Shown here: positions 34,290 to 46,957 of the stretch, one piece after another
How the letters are laid out: the number at the start of each line of letters is the position of its first letter
Numbering within the stretch: position 1 is the stretch's first letter
Assembly (NCBI GenBank): GCA_030770545.1
Contig: CM061100.1
Span: 9,638,501 to 9,702,500 of the forward strand
Direction of reading: 5' to 3'
Length of the DNA stretch: 64,000 nucleotides
DNA from: Macropodus opercularis
Lineage: Eukaryota; Chordata; Actinopteri; Anabantiformes; Osphronemidae
Notes under the pieces: generated by a model
Database searches by the model: none
Seen by the model: only the letters and a program-made list of their open reading frames with translations
Told to the model about the DNA's origin: nothing
Position numbers and translations under genes: made by a program

Positions 34290-37200
34290 TTTTGGTTACA
34301 GTACCACAGTATAGATCGTATATTCTCCTTTACAAATTTAATACTGTTATGGAAAAGTATGGTTTTTGTTTTGCCTCTGTGATCCCATCTTCAGTTGGCT
34401 CATTTGCCCTTTAATATTTCACTGGTTGCCAAACAAAGACATTGGCAGAAGGTAAGTAAACTAACTGAACCAGCAGAGATGGACTCTATGTGACCTGAAA
34501 GCCTCAGCTTTGGTTCAGCACCATGGACAGAGAAAACTCTAGGATGGAACCACACGGTATACGTCACTGTGTCACAGCAAATGTTCACAGGGCCGTTTTA
34601 AATGTTTAAACACAAATGTTAATTAACTAATGGGGAACAAAATCCACATTTCCACAGGCTGTGGAGCAATGGACACGTGAATTATAGGGAGCTCATCTAG
34701 ATTATGATACTCGTTATCGAGCATCAACTTGTTTTTATGACTCAATGTAGACAATTTAAATAAAGCCAAGGTAGCTCTTGACATGTTAAATGAGGTGTGC
34801 TCTCAGAATGACAACAGCAGATGGTAGTGTTGTTTAAAAAGTGCGGTAGATGACCTGGAATTAAGTTGAAAATATGACTGTGTGGTATATTCCAACCACA
34901 AAGCTGCCCTGGAAGCTCAGAAAGCTTGTCTTCCACTGTGGCAAGGTCAAAGATCGGGGGGTTGCTAATGAATGCGCCTCTACATAAAGCATTGGCTTAA
35001 TGTTTGTGTGTGTGTGTGTGTGTGTTGTCGGAGTGTTGTCATGCTGCTTACTGCACCTGCTTTCTGCCACAAGGATCGCGATAAGAATTGTCAAAAGACC
35101 ATCTAATTGATCCGTCCAGTGGCTTCAGTGGTCTCCTTTTTTTTCCGCTTTGTCCAAAGGAGTTTCTTACCAGTTACTTGCACCATGATGTGAAAATGAT
35201 CTTTCAGAAACCCCCGATTCATCACAGCGAACATCATGTCTGCTTTCATTTCTGTCAAAGCCACGTCGCTTTTGTAGCAATCCTCTGCAGACGTGTCAAA
35301 ATCAATCTACACTTTAAAGTGCAATTCCGCACAACAATAATGGAACTTTGACAAAAATACATCATAGCATCTTTTCAACAAGAACAGATCAAACGGATTG
35401 TGAATGAGATTTATTGCACTTTATTGATTCATTCTCTCTGAGCAAGAGAGAGAATTGATAGTGATTAGACTCCACTGATGTGAAGTGTCTTCACTAAGCA
35501 AAGGCACATATGAAGACAGGCGATAGGAGAGGATCCCCCAGAGTCTGGATGCTGGTGTTGGCAGTGTGAGTGGGTAATGGCCTTTGGACACCGTCCATAG
35601 TCACCATGGAGATTAAGGCAGTGGCTATAGCATAAATAGAGCAGTGGAACAAAGGGGCACAATTGCAGTTATGTTTAAATAGCGGTGTCCAGAGAATGAG
35701 TCGCCCAAGAGGAGTGATATGATATCACACAATGTTTGGATTCTTAATGGAGGGATTTGACTGTGTTTGAACATCAGGAAATATAATTTTCTCTGTAAAA
35801 TTGAAATATTAATAAAACACAGAAAGGGCCAAGTGACATATAGCTGGTATACATAACAGATCATAACTTTTTGAGGCAGTACTAAAACTACACAACACGT
35901 GTTTTGTTGTCATCACTACCCAGTACATTACAGTAGCTCTGTCTGCATCTCAAGAAGATCAGCTTTACATTTAGATTTGGCATCATGTTGTATACTATTG
36001 TCTAGATTGTTAGATTATATTTTGTTTACCACATCAGGGCACATGGATGTGAAACTGAAGTGGTTCTGCCTCCTGGTTTCCTGGAGTTGCATCATTCAGT
36101 CCGACCTCACCTCTTCATTTCTCCCTGGGCTAGACTCTGATCAAGGGGAAACCTTTGACTTAACTCTGCCTTCTCTAACAAATGTTCAGCAAATGTTTAG
36201 GAAAACAGAGTTTCTCTTTCATCTCATATAAACCTTGTGTCAGATCTGCCTTCGTCTTTGATTTGTACTTTCTTTCAAGCACACTTGTTTTGTACGCTTG
36301 TATTTTCTGTTTATTGCTACTTCTGGCATGAACTATGGTCTGTCTTTAAATCACCGTTGCGCAATCAAAGATAAAATCTGAACAGTTTCTCCCTCAACTA
36401 TAACATTAATTATAAAAGCGTGTAACTTATTATTTTGCATTTCTATCCCACAGGTACAATCCTTCCATGAATGAAATTCTTTCTTGTCCACCCTCATCCT
36501 CGTGGAGGACTGACTAGCTGTGGGTTGGTTGCAGAATTCTGCTCTTCTGTTGTCACAGAAAAAAAACGCTACTATTTCTGGGAATGTCATTATTTATTAG
36601 AGAAAATCTGTTTCCATTAGCTTCCATTATAGCTTGTTATTGACACCAGTTATTCTACGTCAGATAAATTGTATGTACATTTAAAAAAGTGGGTAAGTGC
36701 AGTTACACTGGCATGTGGGACTGTCCCATATCTGCTCCATCCAGGGTAATGTTTCTATAAATATTAACATACAGTTGATTTCAGGTTTTGAAAAATACTG
36801 TAGATGCACAAGTGTATTTTATAGAGTGACAGGGTTTCTATGGGAGGGATAGTTGTGTGAGAGAGAGAGAATGTGTGTTTAAGTGTATTGCCTCTTTTTA
36901 TTTACTGTGACAGACCTCATTCATTCAGGTCAATATTTATCCAGTCCTCCAGGCTCACTCGGGATCCTCTCTCATCTGTTTCATCACTCCTCAGAGACAG
37001 TGTGCGCATATATATCTCTGTGTGCCTTTAAAATATGTATTTCTGGATCCACTCAGAGACAGTGGAATGTGTGCGTTTGTGTCTGCGGCGGGTCGTAACC
37101 CCAGCGTAACTTCTCACAGGAGGAGGAAGAAGGATGTTTTGGTGCCTTCGCCAGATTCTTATTGCTCGTCTGTTCTGGCACCGTTCTACTGGAGAATTGT

Positions 37201-40200
37201 TCTCCCAGTGAAGATAATGGTGCCAAATTTGCTTCGTGAAATATGCATGTCCTTATTGCAGCATCATGTTAGAGAGCATCCATCTCATCCTTACAGGTTG
37301 TGTATTAACACCTGAACTAATGTCGTACATTAGAATATTCTGTGCAGCCAATGACATTGATTGTAGGATGAATTGCTGTTGCTCATTTTGAAACTGTAGT
37401 GTGGGTTTGCTAAAGTACGTTTGACTGCAGTTTCATAGACGTATACACAACCACATACACTTTTTATCATTCATTCTTGAAGCACCAAATATTTCATAGA
37501 ACTTAAATTAACAAATACAGAGCAAAAGTGAAAGGTTCTCAGCAGGCAGGCCTGGAGATCACACCAGTCTACTCAATTATACTGCATCTCTAACAAAGTC
37601 TCGGTTCCACCTTCTGACTCTGAAGAAGATAAAAAAAAAGACAGAGCCTAACGTGAGGCCGTCACATGTGGCTTAAATATTTCACTACACTAAAACAAAT
37701 GTTAACAAGGTGTTAAAAGATGGAAACTTCCAGAATCAACACAGCCTGCACCACAGTCTGCTCCAACGGGGCTAACGTAAAAGTCTGACTGACCACCAAG
37801 ATTCACGTTCTTATCTGCTTATGATGTGTTGTTGAACTTTACATAGAGGCTAAATAAAAAAAAGCAGATACATGTTGCAATAACATGACATACGACGAAT
37901 ACGCTGGATCTCTTGGGAAGGTCAGAGACTAGTATAATAATGATAATTTAACGAGCTCTATAGCAACATATTAAACACGATAAATACAGTTTAACTGACG
38001 CTTCATTACTGTGCTACAATTTTCAGTAAACTGTGATGCTGTCATTAATTTGCATAACGCTGTGTTGCAGTGCAGGACGCTGCAGTGGTTGAAAGCTGAG
38101 AGATAAACAGATTTCCAAGGCCTTCATAAAGTTAACATATGCATCAACAGCATATGCATCACTCAATATTCACCTGCTTCTGTCATCCATGCATCGCTCA
38201 AGATGATGAAACCAAATACCAATTTAACCGTCCCACGGGCATAATGCTGTCAATCATGTTTGCACCTCTGAGATGCTGACCTTTTCAGTTCACTGAGGTT
38301 GTGACAGTCCAGCTGACATTAGTGTAAAATGATTTATTCTCCTTCGGCTGACCAGACAGCGTGAGATAGATGCAGGCAGCAGACTCCAATTAGAATGAGG
38401 CGTGAGTGAGCCTGTGTCCTAGCAATCTGTCACCTCGCCGGGTGTTGTAGTTTGTAAGAGGAGAAGAGGAGAGTGGTGACAGATAGGGAGGCGAGAAGGC
38501 GCGGGTTACTGAGAGAAACGGGAGGTGGGGGAGGTTGTGGTGGAGGTGAAGATTAAATTGAGTTGACAAAAAAAAAACAGAAAAGAAAAAGTTTGGTTGG
38601 ATCAGGGCGTTTCTGGAACATCCTCAATAACAATTAGCTGTTATACTGTGGTTTGTCACAGGATTATTGTACTGAATTTAAATCTATTGTAGAATGTGCC
38701 GACAATTTGCAATTGCGACAACACCCTCTTACTCCTCTTACACTCAGCTCTGATGCATTATTGCTTAATAAGTTGCTATAGTGTTTGCAGTGGCAAGCGC
38801 AGAACAGTATTAGCATTCATTTGAAGCCGAGTCCCTGCGTGTGCAGCATTATCTCTCCTTGTCTCACAACAGACCTGGACTGAATTTAATCTTTCCTCAC
38901 TTACTGCCTCCATACAGACAGATTGCCGTCACTGAAACAAGACGTTTTAGTGGTTTCTCCAGTGGGAAGGCACTAGCTGTTAAACTGAATAGGCCGCAAA
39001 CTTGGAAATAAACTTTCCCCTGTGTGTGTCACTTGTGCATCATTTTTAATTCTAAGGCCAACCGTGAGTTATCTCTGCCTCGGAGCTCAATTGGAAAACA
39101 GATCTGCCGCTGAGTTCCAGCAAAGCTGGAACTTTCCCATTTGGCTGCTATAATCCAACTAAAAAACAACTTTTTTTCTTCTCAGTGTACTGTAAGAAGT
39201 GTCATTGAAATATAACCATGTCATGATTAAAACACCAACACACCAGTGACCTTACAAACTTTTTGAACACAGGGGGTGGCTAGTATTTATTTATCTAGCT
39301 AAACTAACGTGGTAAAATCTAACATTCTTGCATGCATCATTCTCTTCTGTCAGTGTTTTTCGCGCCCAATAATGGCTTCAGTCCGGCTTAAAGCTCAGTT
39401 TTAAATCAGACCAGCAGCAGACTTCAAATGAGGCTGAAAACTCTCACAGTGGGGTCCCAGAGTCTTGCAGGGCTGGTGTAATGAAAATGAACAAAGACTG
39501 ATGGTTTCATGGCATGGGGAGAGTCCCCAGCGTGACAAAGAAAAGCAAACACTTTGAAAACAAGACACACACTCCAGCGGCCGTGCTATCGCTTGAGCCA
39601 TGTTGACTGCGATATTTCAGTGAACAACAGAGGGCAGCATGAAGCTAAACAGCAGCAATAAGACAACAAGGCAGATTCCAGGTGACGTTCATAGTGAGAA
39701 ATCTGTGCAACACTCTCACACTCTCTGCCTTGTCTTCAAACTATTTCTCTCTCCACCTGTGCATGTTTCCTTCTTCTTTCCAGGACTCTGCGGTAAAGAC
39801 GAGATCATATTGCTCGAATGGATCTGCTGGTAGCACCTGGAGGTTCCTCTTAGACCATGTTCCTCATATACCACATTCTATGTTATTGTTCCCCTGATCA
39901 TACTCTTTTACATTCTTGGACTGAGTCTAAAGGTACAGTAGGAAGGCTGGAATAAGAATTCTCTGCATGACTGCGACTGCAATAACGTGAACAATTTCTA
40001 ACAAAAAGCCGGATGCAAGGATGTGGTTTGGGTCGGAGATGATATAACAAAATATATTTATAGCTGCAGTTTAGTTGAAAAGGAAATATATTGTGTTTGA
40101 GACTGAGTTTGTTTTGCATGTCTGACAGTGTGAATTTTAATAAAATCATGCTTTTGTTTGCATTATGGGAATCTGAGCCACAGTAGTGATCACGGCAGAT

Positions 40201-42600
40201 ATTCACATTTACCTGCCTTTGCGACTTCTCTTATCTTTTATTATTTATTACTTGTCTCCATTCTACTTTCCCTCTATTCTCCCTTTTATCTCGTCTCTCT
40301 CTCTCACCTATTTCTCTGCCTTTGTCCTCTCCTCCTCATCCTCCTCTTCAGCCTTGATAATTTATCTGTGTAAGGGCTGACTAAGCAGTTGGTGTTATCA
40401 CACTTAAAAAAAAACCAACAACAACAGCACAACATAGAAATAGATACAATCAATAAACCCGCAGGGTCATGTAGGAGTTTCATAGCTACCACACGATTTG
40501 GCAAACAGATGGATTTCAGAAACTGAATATTAGCCGCTGTAGCTCAGCAGAGAGCTTCAACTCCCCTAACTCCACTTCATAAAACCGTAGAGAGGGCTTC
40601 TAGATTATAATATTTATTAGTGTCTGCAAGATAAACAGGATAAGCATGTGGCTAACATCTCTAAACTCTTATTGGAGAAAGGGAGAAATGGTTAGATCTG
40701 CAGAGGAGGCAGCTGTGTTTGCTTTCACCATCAGATATTCGGACAAAAGTGACATTAATGTTGCTTCGATAGATAATGAAACACATTTTCACACACACGG
40801 AGCGGCTGCGAGTGATAACCTCAACTGTGGTCATAGCGAGATAGGAAAGATTGAACACCGTAGGACTTGTAGAATCATCCTCCAGGTCTCTGGGAAACAA
40901 ACAACAAACAGTCTTTTATCCTGTTTGTAGCTAAACAAACACTTGTTAACCTGAGCTGTCCGCTGCTGCTACGTGCACGTTATCCTGCTGAACCCTCTGT
41001 GTTGTTTACTGAGTCATTTATTGTCTTGTAGAGTTTAATCATGGTTGTTCCCCTAAGCAGGCAGATAAAACCCCAATTGAAAACCATAAAGAGAATATGA
41101 TTATCGGTTTAATCCTAAAAACATCAATCTTTCTATAAGTTTCACTTGGGAAAGTTTGCCAATCGTTTTGACCTTTGTTATCTTGCCTATTGTAAAAGAA
41201 GGATATCCACTCAATGTAAACTGCTCTGGGATGTTTGAAGACAGTATCTTCTCTTCACCAGGTGAATCAGGGAAATCAAACCACAAAGTAAAAGCGAAAA
41301 GACTTCCTCTACCTGACAAAAACGCTAAAAGGTTATTGGAAATCAATAAATCTGTCAAAATTGGTACTAAATCTTGGTACTAGTGCATTAAGTATAAAAC
41401 CTAAAATTTTGACTCTGACTCTTTCTTTCTGGGCCAAACATTCACACTCAACAATAATACAGCATCAAATTTATCAGAGATCTTCTTGTGACTCTGGCCA
41501 TAGAGGATGAGGCCTGGGTCATAACCTGGGCTCACGTGGTTACTTAAAACAATAACACTTAAACCAACTGTCATAATGTAATTCATGTGTCATAGTTTAA
41601 AATGCAAAACAATATCTCAGGTGCATATAAGTTAAGTTAGCCGTTAGAGAAGCACTGTCCTACAGCAATAAGCCACAGTATCCAAAAATCCTACTGCAGG
41701 TTAAGAAACCGAGATCCATGAAGGTCAGTGAACAGATCAAAACCTTTTTCAAGGTGTGTTGCTGGCACTGAAATTGTACCTGATGTTTAATGGTTTTAGC
41801 TTTGGGAAAAGTGATGTTTTTCCTTCACAGTGGAGACATTTAAACCGTCAGTCACTCTAAACTAATTAACTATATGCTAAAGATTTGAGCTTCTGTCAGC
41901 AAAGCAAAGGCAGACGCTTCACAGTTAATACCAAGAAAATGAAAGCGTTACTTACAATTTATGCTTCAGAGACTGCGAAACACACACAGAAGAAGAGAAA
42001 GTGAGAAAGCATAAAACCAGACAAAAAAAGAAACCAAGAACGCGAAGGGTCAGATAAAATAAACTCTAGAAGCAAACACGGTGACCTTGTACAGCTTTCA
42101 GCCGGTTGCAGTTTTAATAAAGGCATAACTATACTTAATTATACATCAAAATCTATGTAGTGGCTTATTTTCTCAAGGATTAGGCGTTTCCTCATCTGTC
42201 AGGAAAAGACTTGGACGTAATCTCAGCATTAATCACTTGAGCCTGAAGAACAGAAAAGCCGGTAGAAACGTACAGTACAACAAGCACGACGTTATTGAGC
42301 TGCTGGTAACTTCTACCTGCTGTTCAGTTTACACTGTAGTAAATGCATTTCTATTTTTCTAGCTCAGTTTGTGAACAGGAGGAAGATTAGAATTCTCACT
42401 GCACAGCATGAAAGACCTTGCCAGACATATTTCCTCCACATTGTTAAGCCATACAAATCTATATCTCTGAGCAAACCACAAAAGCTTTAAATGCCACGTT
42501 AGAGGTTAGAATGAAATCACACCTGACGCAGATATTCTATTTGTATTTTTCTAGATATTTTTTTTATTTCCGCCTGCTTTTTATAACCATGTTACTGCTG
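34290..42600. other. Gene-poor stretch, part 1
   Basis: About 8.3 kb without a convincing exon. It contains a TG tract (35004-35024), a CTCF-like motif (39625-39639) and a GA/GGTGG-rich patch around 38455-38560. One open block with splice-like ends at 34395-34451 is treated as unproven. The open stretches seen are short and low-complexity or lack splice sites. Confidence 0.5.
35004..35024. repeat. TG microsatellite
   Basis: TG dinucleotide tract of about ten units. Confidence 0.9.
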
Positions 42601-44456
42601 GTTGGCTCAGGTTTTAATTTGAAGCTGTATAAAATACAGCAGCAGTACATGTTCCTCGGAATTCTATCACTATGATCGGTGGTACAGTAACAACACTGCT
42701 GGCTGTTCACTAGCTTTAATTTTACCCTCAGTCCATTTTAGATGAGTGAAAGTCAATCAGTGTACCAGCAGCCAGTCTTCATCCCACAACCTGGCAGCAG
42801 TAGGTAACTGGCTACAAAGCCGAAAAGCCTGTGATGGGTCTTCGTCCAGCCAGCCAGCAGCCAGTTAGCGGCCATCTGGTCAACCAGCAGCTGGTGACCA
42901 GACACCGATCTAGCAGCAAACCACCAGGAAGCTTCCAGTCTGACAGGCAACCAGCCCACAGCAGGTTCAAGGACGACGTATTTGAGTCCAGGAAGAGAAA
43001 AAACGGAGCCACCGCAGCAGTCAGGTGCTCTGAGATGTGGTGAATCTAATGTTCATCATCATTTAATCAGCCTAAGCTTCTTGTGTACATGTAACCTTGT
43101 GTTCAAGTAGTAGAGATACAGTCACTCTTCCAGGTCCGGACAGTCAACAGAACTACACCCTCGGAATTAAAATATTTCTGTACTTTATGTAATGAGACAC
43201 TTGTTTAATTTTATGTTAATTTGAAATTCATTTTACACAAGTTCCAACCACGACAAACATTTATTTCCGAGGACTAAAGTACCTGCAGTCCACTGAGGTC
43301 AAATCACAGTAGTGTTAGTTCAAATCTTATGACTGTCAGACCTTTACTGTGTTTAGGTTTTAAGTGTGATTGGACCAACTGGGTCCAATCACTATGAGCA
43401 CAGCAGCATGTCCAGTTAAAATTTCTGTCAGTCAAAACGGGTAATGAATGTACCAGAAGGGAAGCGTCCATAGAAGCTTCTCAGACCATTCCTCTGCTGT
43501 CTATTGGTGTTAGTATGCTCCAGTGAGTCAACAAACCTGTCAGGCTTGTTAGTTAGTGCGCTGGTTTGTTTATGTTCTCAACGTAGTTGTTGTTTATAGT
43601 ATAAGAAAAAGCAAAGCAATAATGTCAATTAAAATGAAGTTAAAAAAAAAAATATTAGTCCTAGATCTGATTACTCTTCAGTTTTTCTGATTTTTGTTTG
43701 CTAGCTTCTAGGTGATGCCCAGTAACAGATGGATATTGGCTTTCAAACTGGCCATTAATTCTCCCAACAGCACAGACCAGCGCGGTCTGCTGCGCGAGGA
43801 AGCATCTCCTCGATTTGTAACCTGTATGCACATGACAGATGTTCTGTGACATCCTTCCTCCTGACACGCTCTGGGAACCCAGAGACAGCAAGTTAAGCCA
43901 GAAGGGGACATGCGTTTCATGCTCGCTATCTTCTTTTGCATGACGTCGGATTCCTTTTTCTTTATAAAGACTGAAGAACTGCTGAGTTTATCACCTGTCT
44001 CTGATATAGATTCCAGATATCAAGCTGACAGCCCCAAACCATCAACTCTCCACAGCAGCTGTTAGTGCTGCTCTGAGCTGCAGTGCTACTACGCTGTCCA
44101 GGTTAATCAACCACTTACTGCTGTAAACCACATTCTCGGCAGGATGTTGAAAAGGGCATCAGGTACAGGCAATGACAAATTGCTGAGGTTTCACATTGAA
44201 ATGGGTAATTTCCCGTTTTACTCCATTGACGCCTCATGGTGAGAGGATACTGACATGAACAGCTGTAAACTTGTTCCGTCACTAAATCTTTCTAGCATTT
44301 GGGTAATTGGATTGATTAATGGTTCTGTTTAGCCTTTGTTCACACCTTCTTCTTAATATAAGCAGCAGCTACTTTATTTATTAAACCATGCATCATGAAA
44401 TAATTGCATGAATAAATAAATAATTGGAAATTTGGAAAAAAAACGATTTTTGTCTG

Positions 44457-44520
44457 TCAGGCAGGGTTCACCCTGGACAAGTCGCCAGTCCACCACAGGG
44501 TAACAACCACAAACAATTAC
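44457..44520 (+). mobile_element. Fragment of a common teleost interspersed repeat
   Basis: The stretch GGTTCACCCTGGACAAGTCG followed by CCAGTCCACCACAGGG resembles a motif seen very widely in fish genomes (consensus-like CACCCTGGACAGGTCGCCAG). The fragment at 55068-55130 looks like the adjoining part of the same family. Class not assigned. Confidence 0.5.
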
Positions 44521-46131
44521 TAGTTAACCAGTTTTTGTATTTATACCCCCACCGCAGGTTGGAAAATGTCGTCTCAAGGCTATGAAGAATACACATTAAA
44601 AAATGTATAAACCCTTCAACTTGGTGATGTTTTGTTTTGAATAATATATGTGGAAGAGCTTGTTTGGTAAATGAGAGCAGTTAATTGCTTCTGGGTTTCA
44701 CAGGGTCTTAGAGCTAATCAGGAACAATGGACTGGGTCTGCTGTTGTGCCTTTTATACAGGCTATCGACCACAGCTTTTAAAGAGGCTATTTATTGATAA
44801 ATTAAAAATATACAGTTCAACACAGCATTTCAACACCACTGACTGTGTAGATGCTCGCTTCCACCAAAAAGCCAGCTTCATTAAAATCATCTGTTGTGTG
44901 TTATTTAAGATGTAATATAAATAACTTGCTCCTGTTGAACTACCCTGCACTACAGTCTGGACACTGGCACTGCACCCACTGGCTTGTTAAATTTAATTGT
45001 ACATAAACTCAAAACTAACCATCATAGTGAAAAGCGTTTTCAATATTATGAGGAGATACAATCATGTTTAACATCAGGCTTTTCTTTTCAGTCTTTCTCC
45101 AGCTGTGATGCTTCCAGGCCATGTTTTCAGTGAGCATACATCAAGTTTAGCTTGTATATGGATCTGGTTTCATCATCATATTCTTACATTTGTGATTTGT
45201 AAGCAAATGTTAGGTTGCTGATATGTGTTAGTTAACTTAGCTTCAGCTAACACGGCCAATTTCATATTTAAATGTGATTCTGTGTTTATATTAAAGTTAA
45301 AGTAAAGTTTTAAGCAGAACTTAACTTTAGTAAGTTTTCAAAATATTTTTCTCAGTCTTGCCTAATACTTAGCATCCATGAACATAGAAATAAACATAAT
45401 TCAAAACGAAACAAAACTTGTTAGATCTAAACATATCAGCTCCAAACATTCTTTTCAGATTCATGCAACCTACAATGTAGAAGATCTACATCTATCAACA
45501 CGTGTGTGTGTGAGTGTGTGGGTGTGTGTTGTGTGAAAGAGAGAACGTAAAAGAGCAATGGTGAGTGAATTTAATTTTTGAATAAACAGACCATGAAATA
45601 GTTTTTCAGAATCTGATGGCTCTCCAGCTGTCTGAAAAGTTATGTGTGGATGGATTTTAAGCCTAGAAATGTGTGTAAGAGCATTCATCTGTGTATGTAC
45701 AGTACAGTGTGTGTGTGTTTGTGTAGTTACTCCAGAGAGCAAAAACTGCATGTTAGACTCGAAGACAAATCAAGGTTGAACTGTTCAATGACAAGACAAT
45801 AACTCAGCGGCAAACCTCAATACTGGGACCCAAACAGTTTACATAAGACATTAAATTGTAACATGCAAAGTGAATCAATTTGGGTTACCAGGAAATTGAA
45901 TCCAAGTCAACTGAAAGAGAGCAACATAGTAACAGAACATGTGTAGTTAATGATGGTAAATCATTAATATAAGTTGGTTGAGTCAGAGCCATTCTAAATG
46001 TCAAAGGTCATCTGTTTTTGAGTATTTTTGCATATTTCAATGATCTTTTTGTACTTCTTCTAGTTTGGGTTGCAACAGGAGCCACAAACATCACATTCAA
46101 TTATACATTGTGTCTGAAATTACTATCTACA

Positions 46132-46157
46132 CCCCCCCCCCCCTCCCCCTCCCCCCT
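46132..46157. repeat. C-rich homopolymer-like tract
   Basis: Runs of 12, 5 and 6 C separated by single T. A potential i-motif/G-quadruplex and a likely sequencing-length error site. Confidence 0.9.
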
Positions 46158-46904
46158 TCTTCTTTTCGGCAGCACGACGCTCATCTGTCATTCTCCTCTA
46201 CATCCTCTCTGCCAATTTTCTGTCCTGGCTTTGGCCATTTCTCTTAAGGCACATGATTTCACTAAACTAGAATCTGTCACCAAGAGATGGGAGCTTGGTT
46301 GTGTGCTGATATTAGAATAAATCTGAAGGAAACATGAGGACTCTGGAATATACGTTTAACAATGGAGCTATCCTTGGTGCTGAAATGCAAACCATTGCTG
46401 TCCTACTAAGTTTTCACCATGTTATTACAAAAGACATTGTTAATAACTTGTGAATTTATTATTAGCTACATCTGCAATTATGTTTAGTATTTATCTGAAT
46501 TCTACATCATATTAAGAAGTTTTTATACATAATTTTTCCACACTTATAATAATAATGTGACCAAAACACTGAAGGTAGCTTCTATTATAATATTTTTTAA
46601 AATCTCAAATTTAACCATAATAGTTTATAAAATTTTTTATTTAAATCCAAATTGAAATGTATTAATTAATTAAGGCAGATATTCACCACTGACTAATACA
46701 TGTTTAGTTTACACCATTTTCAAGGACATCAAGGACAACTTGTAATAGTTAACTCATAAAATGGTGCATCAATTTAATTTAAACAAATCATAACTTAAGA
46801 GTCTGTATAACTACAAGAAGAATAACAACAATAACAACACTGTTGTCCACTGTTGCCTAGAACTGCTAAATTGGCATTTGTTGAGTGAGAAATGCAGCTT
46901 GGGA

Positions 46905-46957
46905 TGACATTCATAGTGAATTTGTTCTATATAAATAAATCTGATCTGAATTGGAAA
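46905..46957 (+). mobile_element. Degenerate tail of the CTATATAAATAAA repeat family
   Basis: TTCTATATAAATAAATCTGATCTGAATTGG resembles in outline the 3' ends at 8600 and 9600 (CTATATAAATAAA then GAATTG), but the core upstream has decayed. Low-confidence relative. Confidence 0.3.

Noticed and set aside
34395..34451. Open 57-base block with acceptor-like CATCTTCAG and donor GAAG/GTAAGT just past galt
   Set aside because: No partner exon in matching phase was found, it lies beyond the likely galt polyadenylation signal, and the peptide (LAHLPFNISLVAKQRHWQK) resembles nothing known to me.
40534..40560. A-box-like TGTAGCTCAGCAGAGAG suggesting another SINE
   Set aside because: No matching B-box at the expected distance.
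42765..42965. Clustered CCAGCAGCCAG-like words as a minisatellite or coding repeat
   Set aside because: The units are too irregular in length and spacing to define a period, and the open frames through it have no support.
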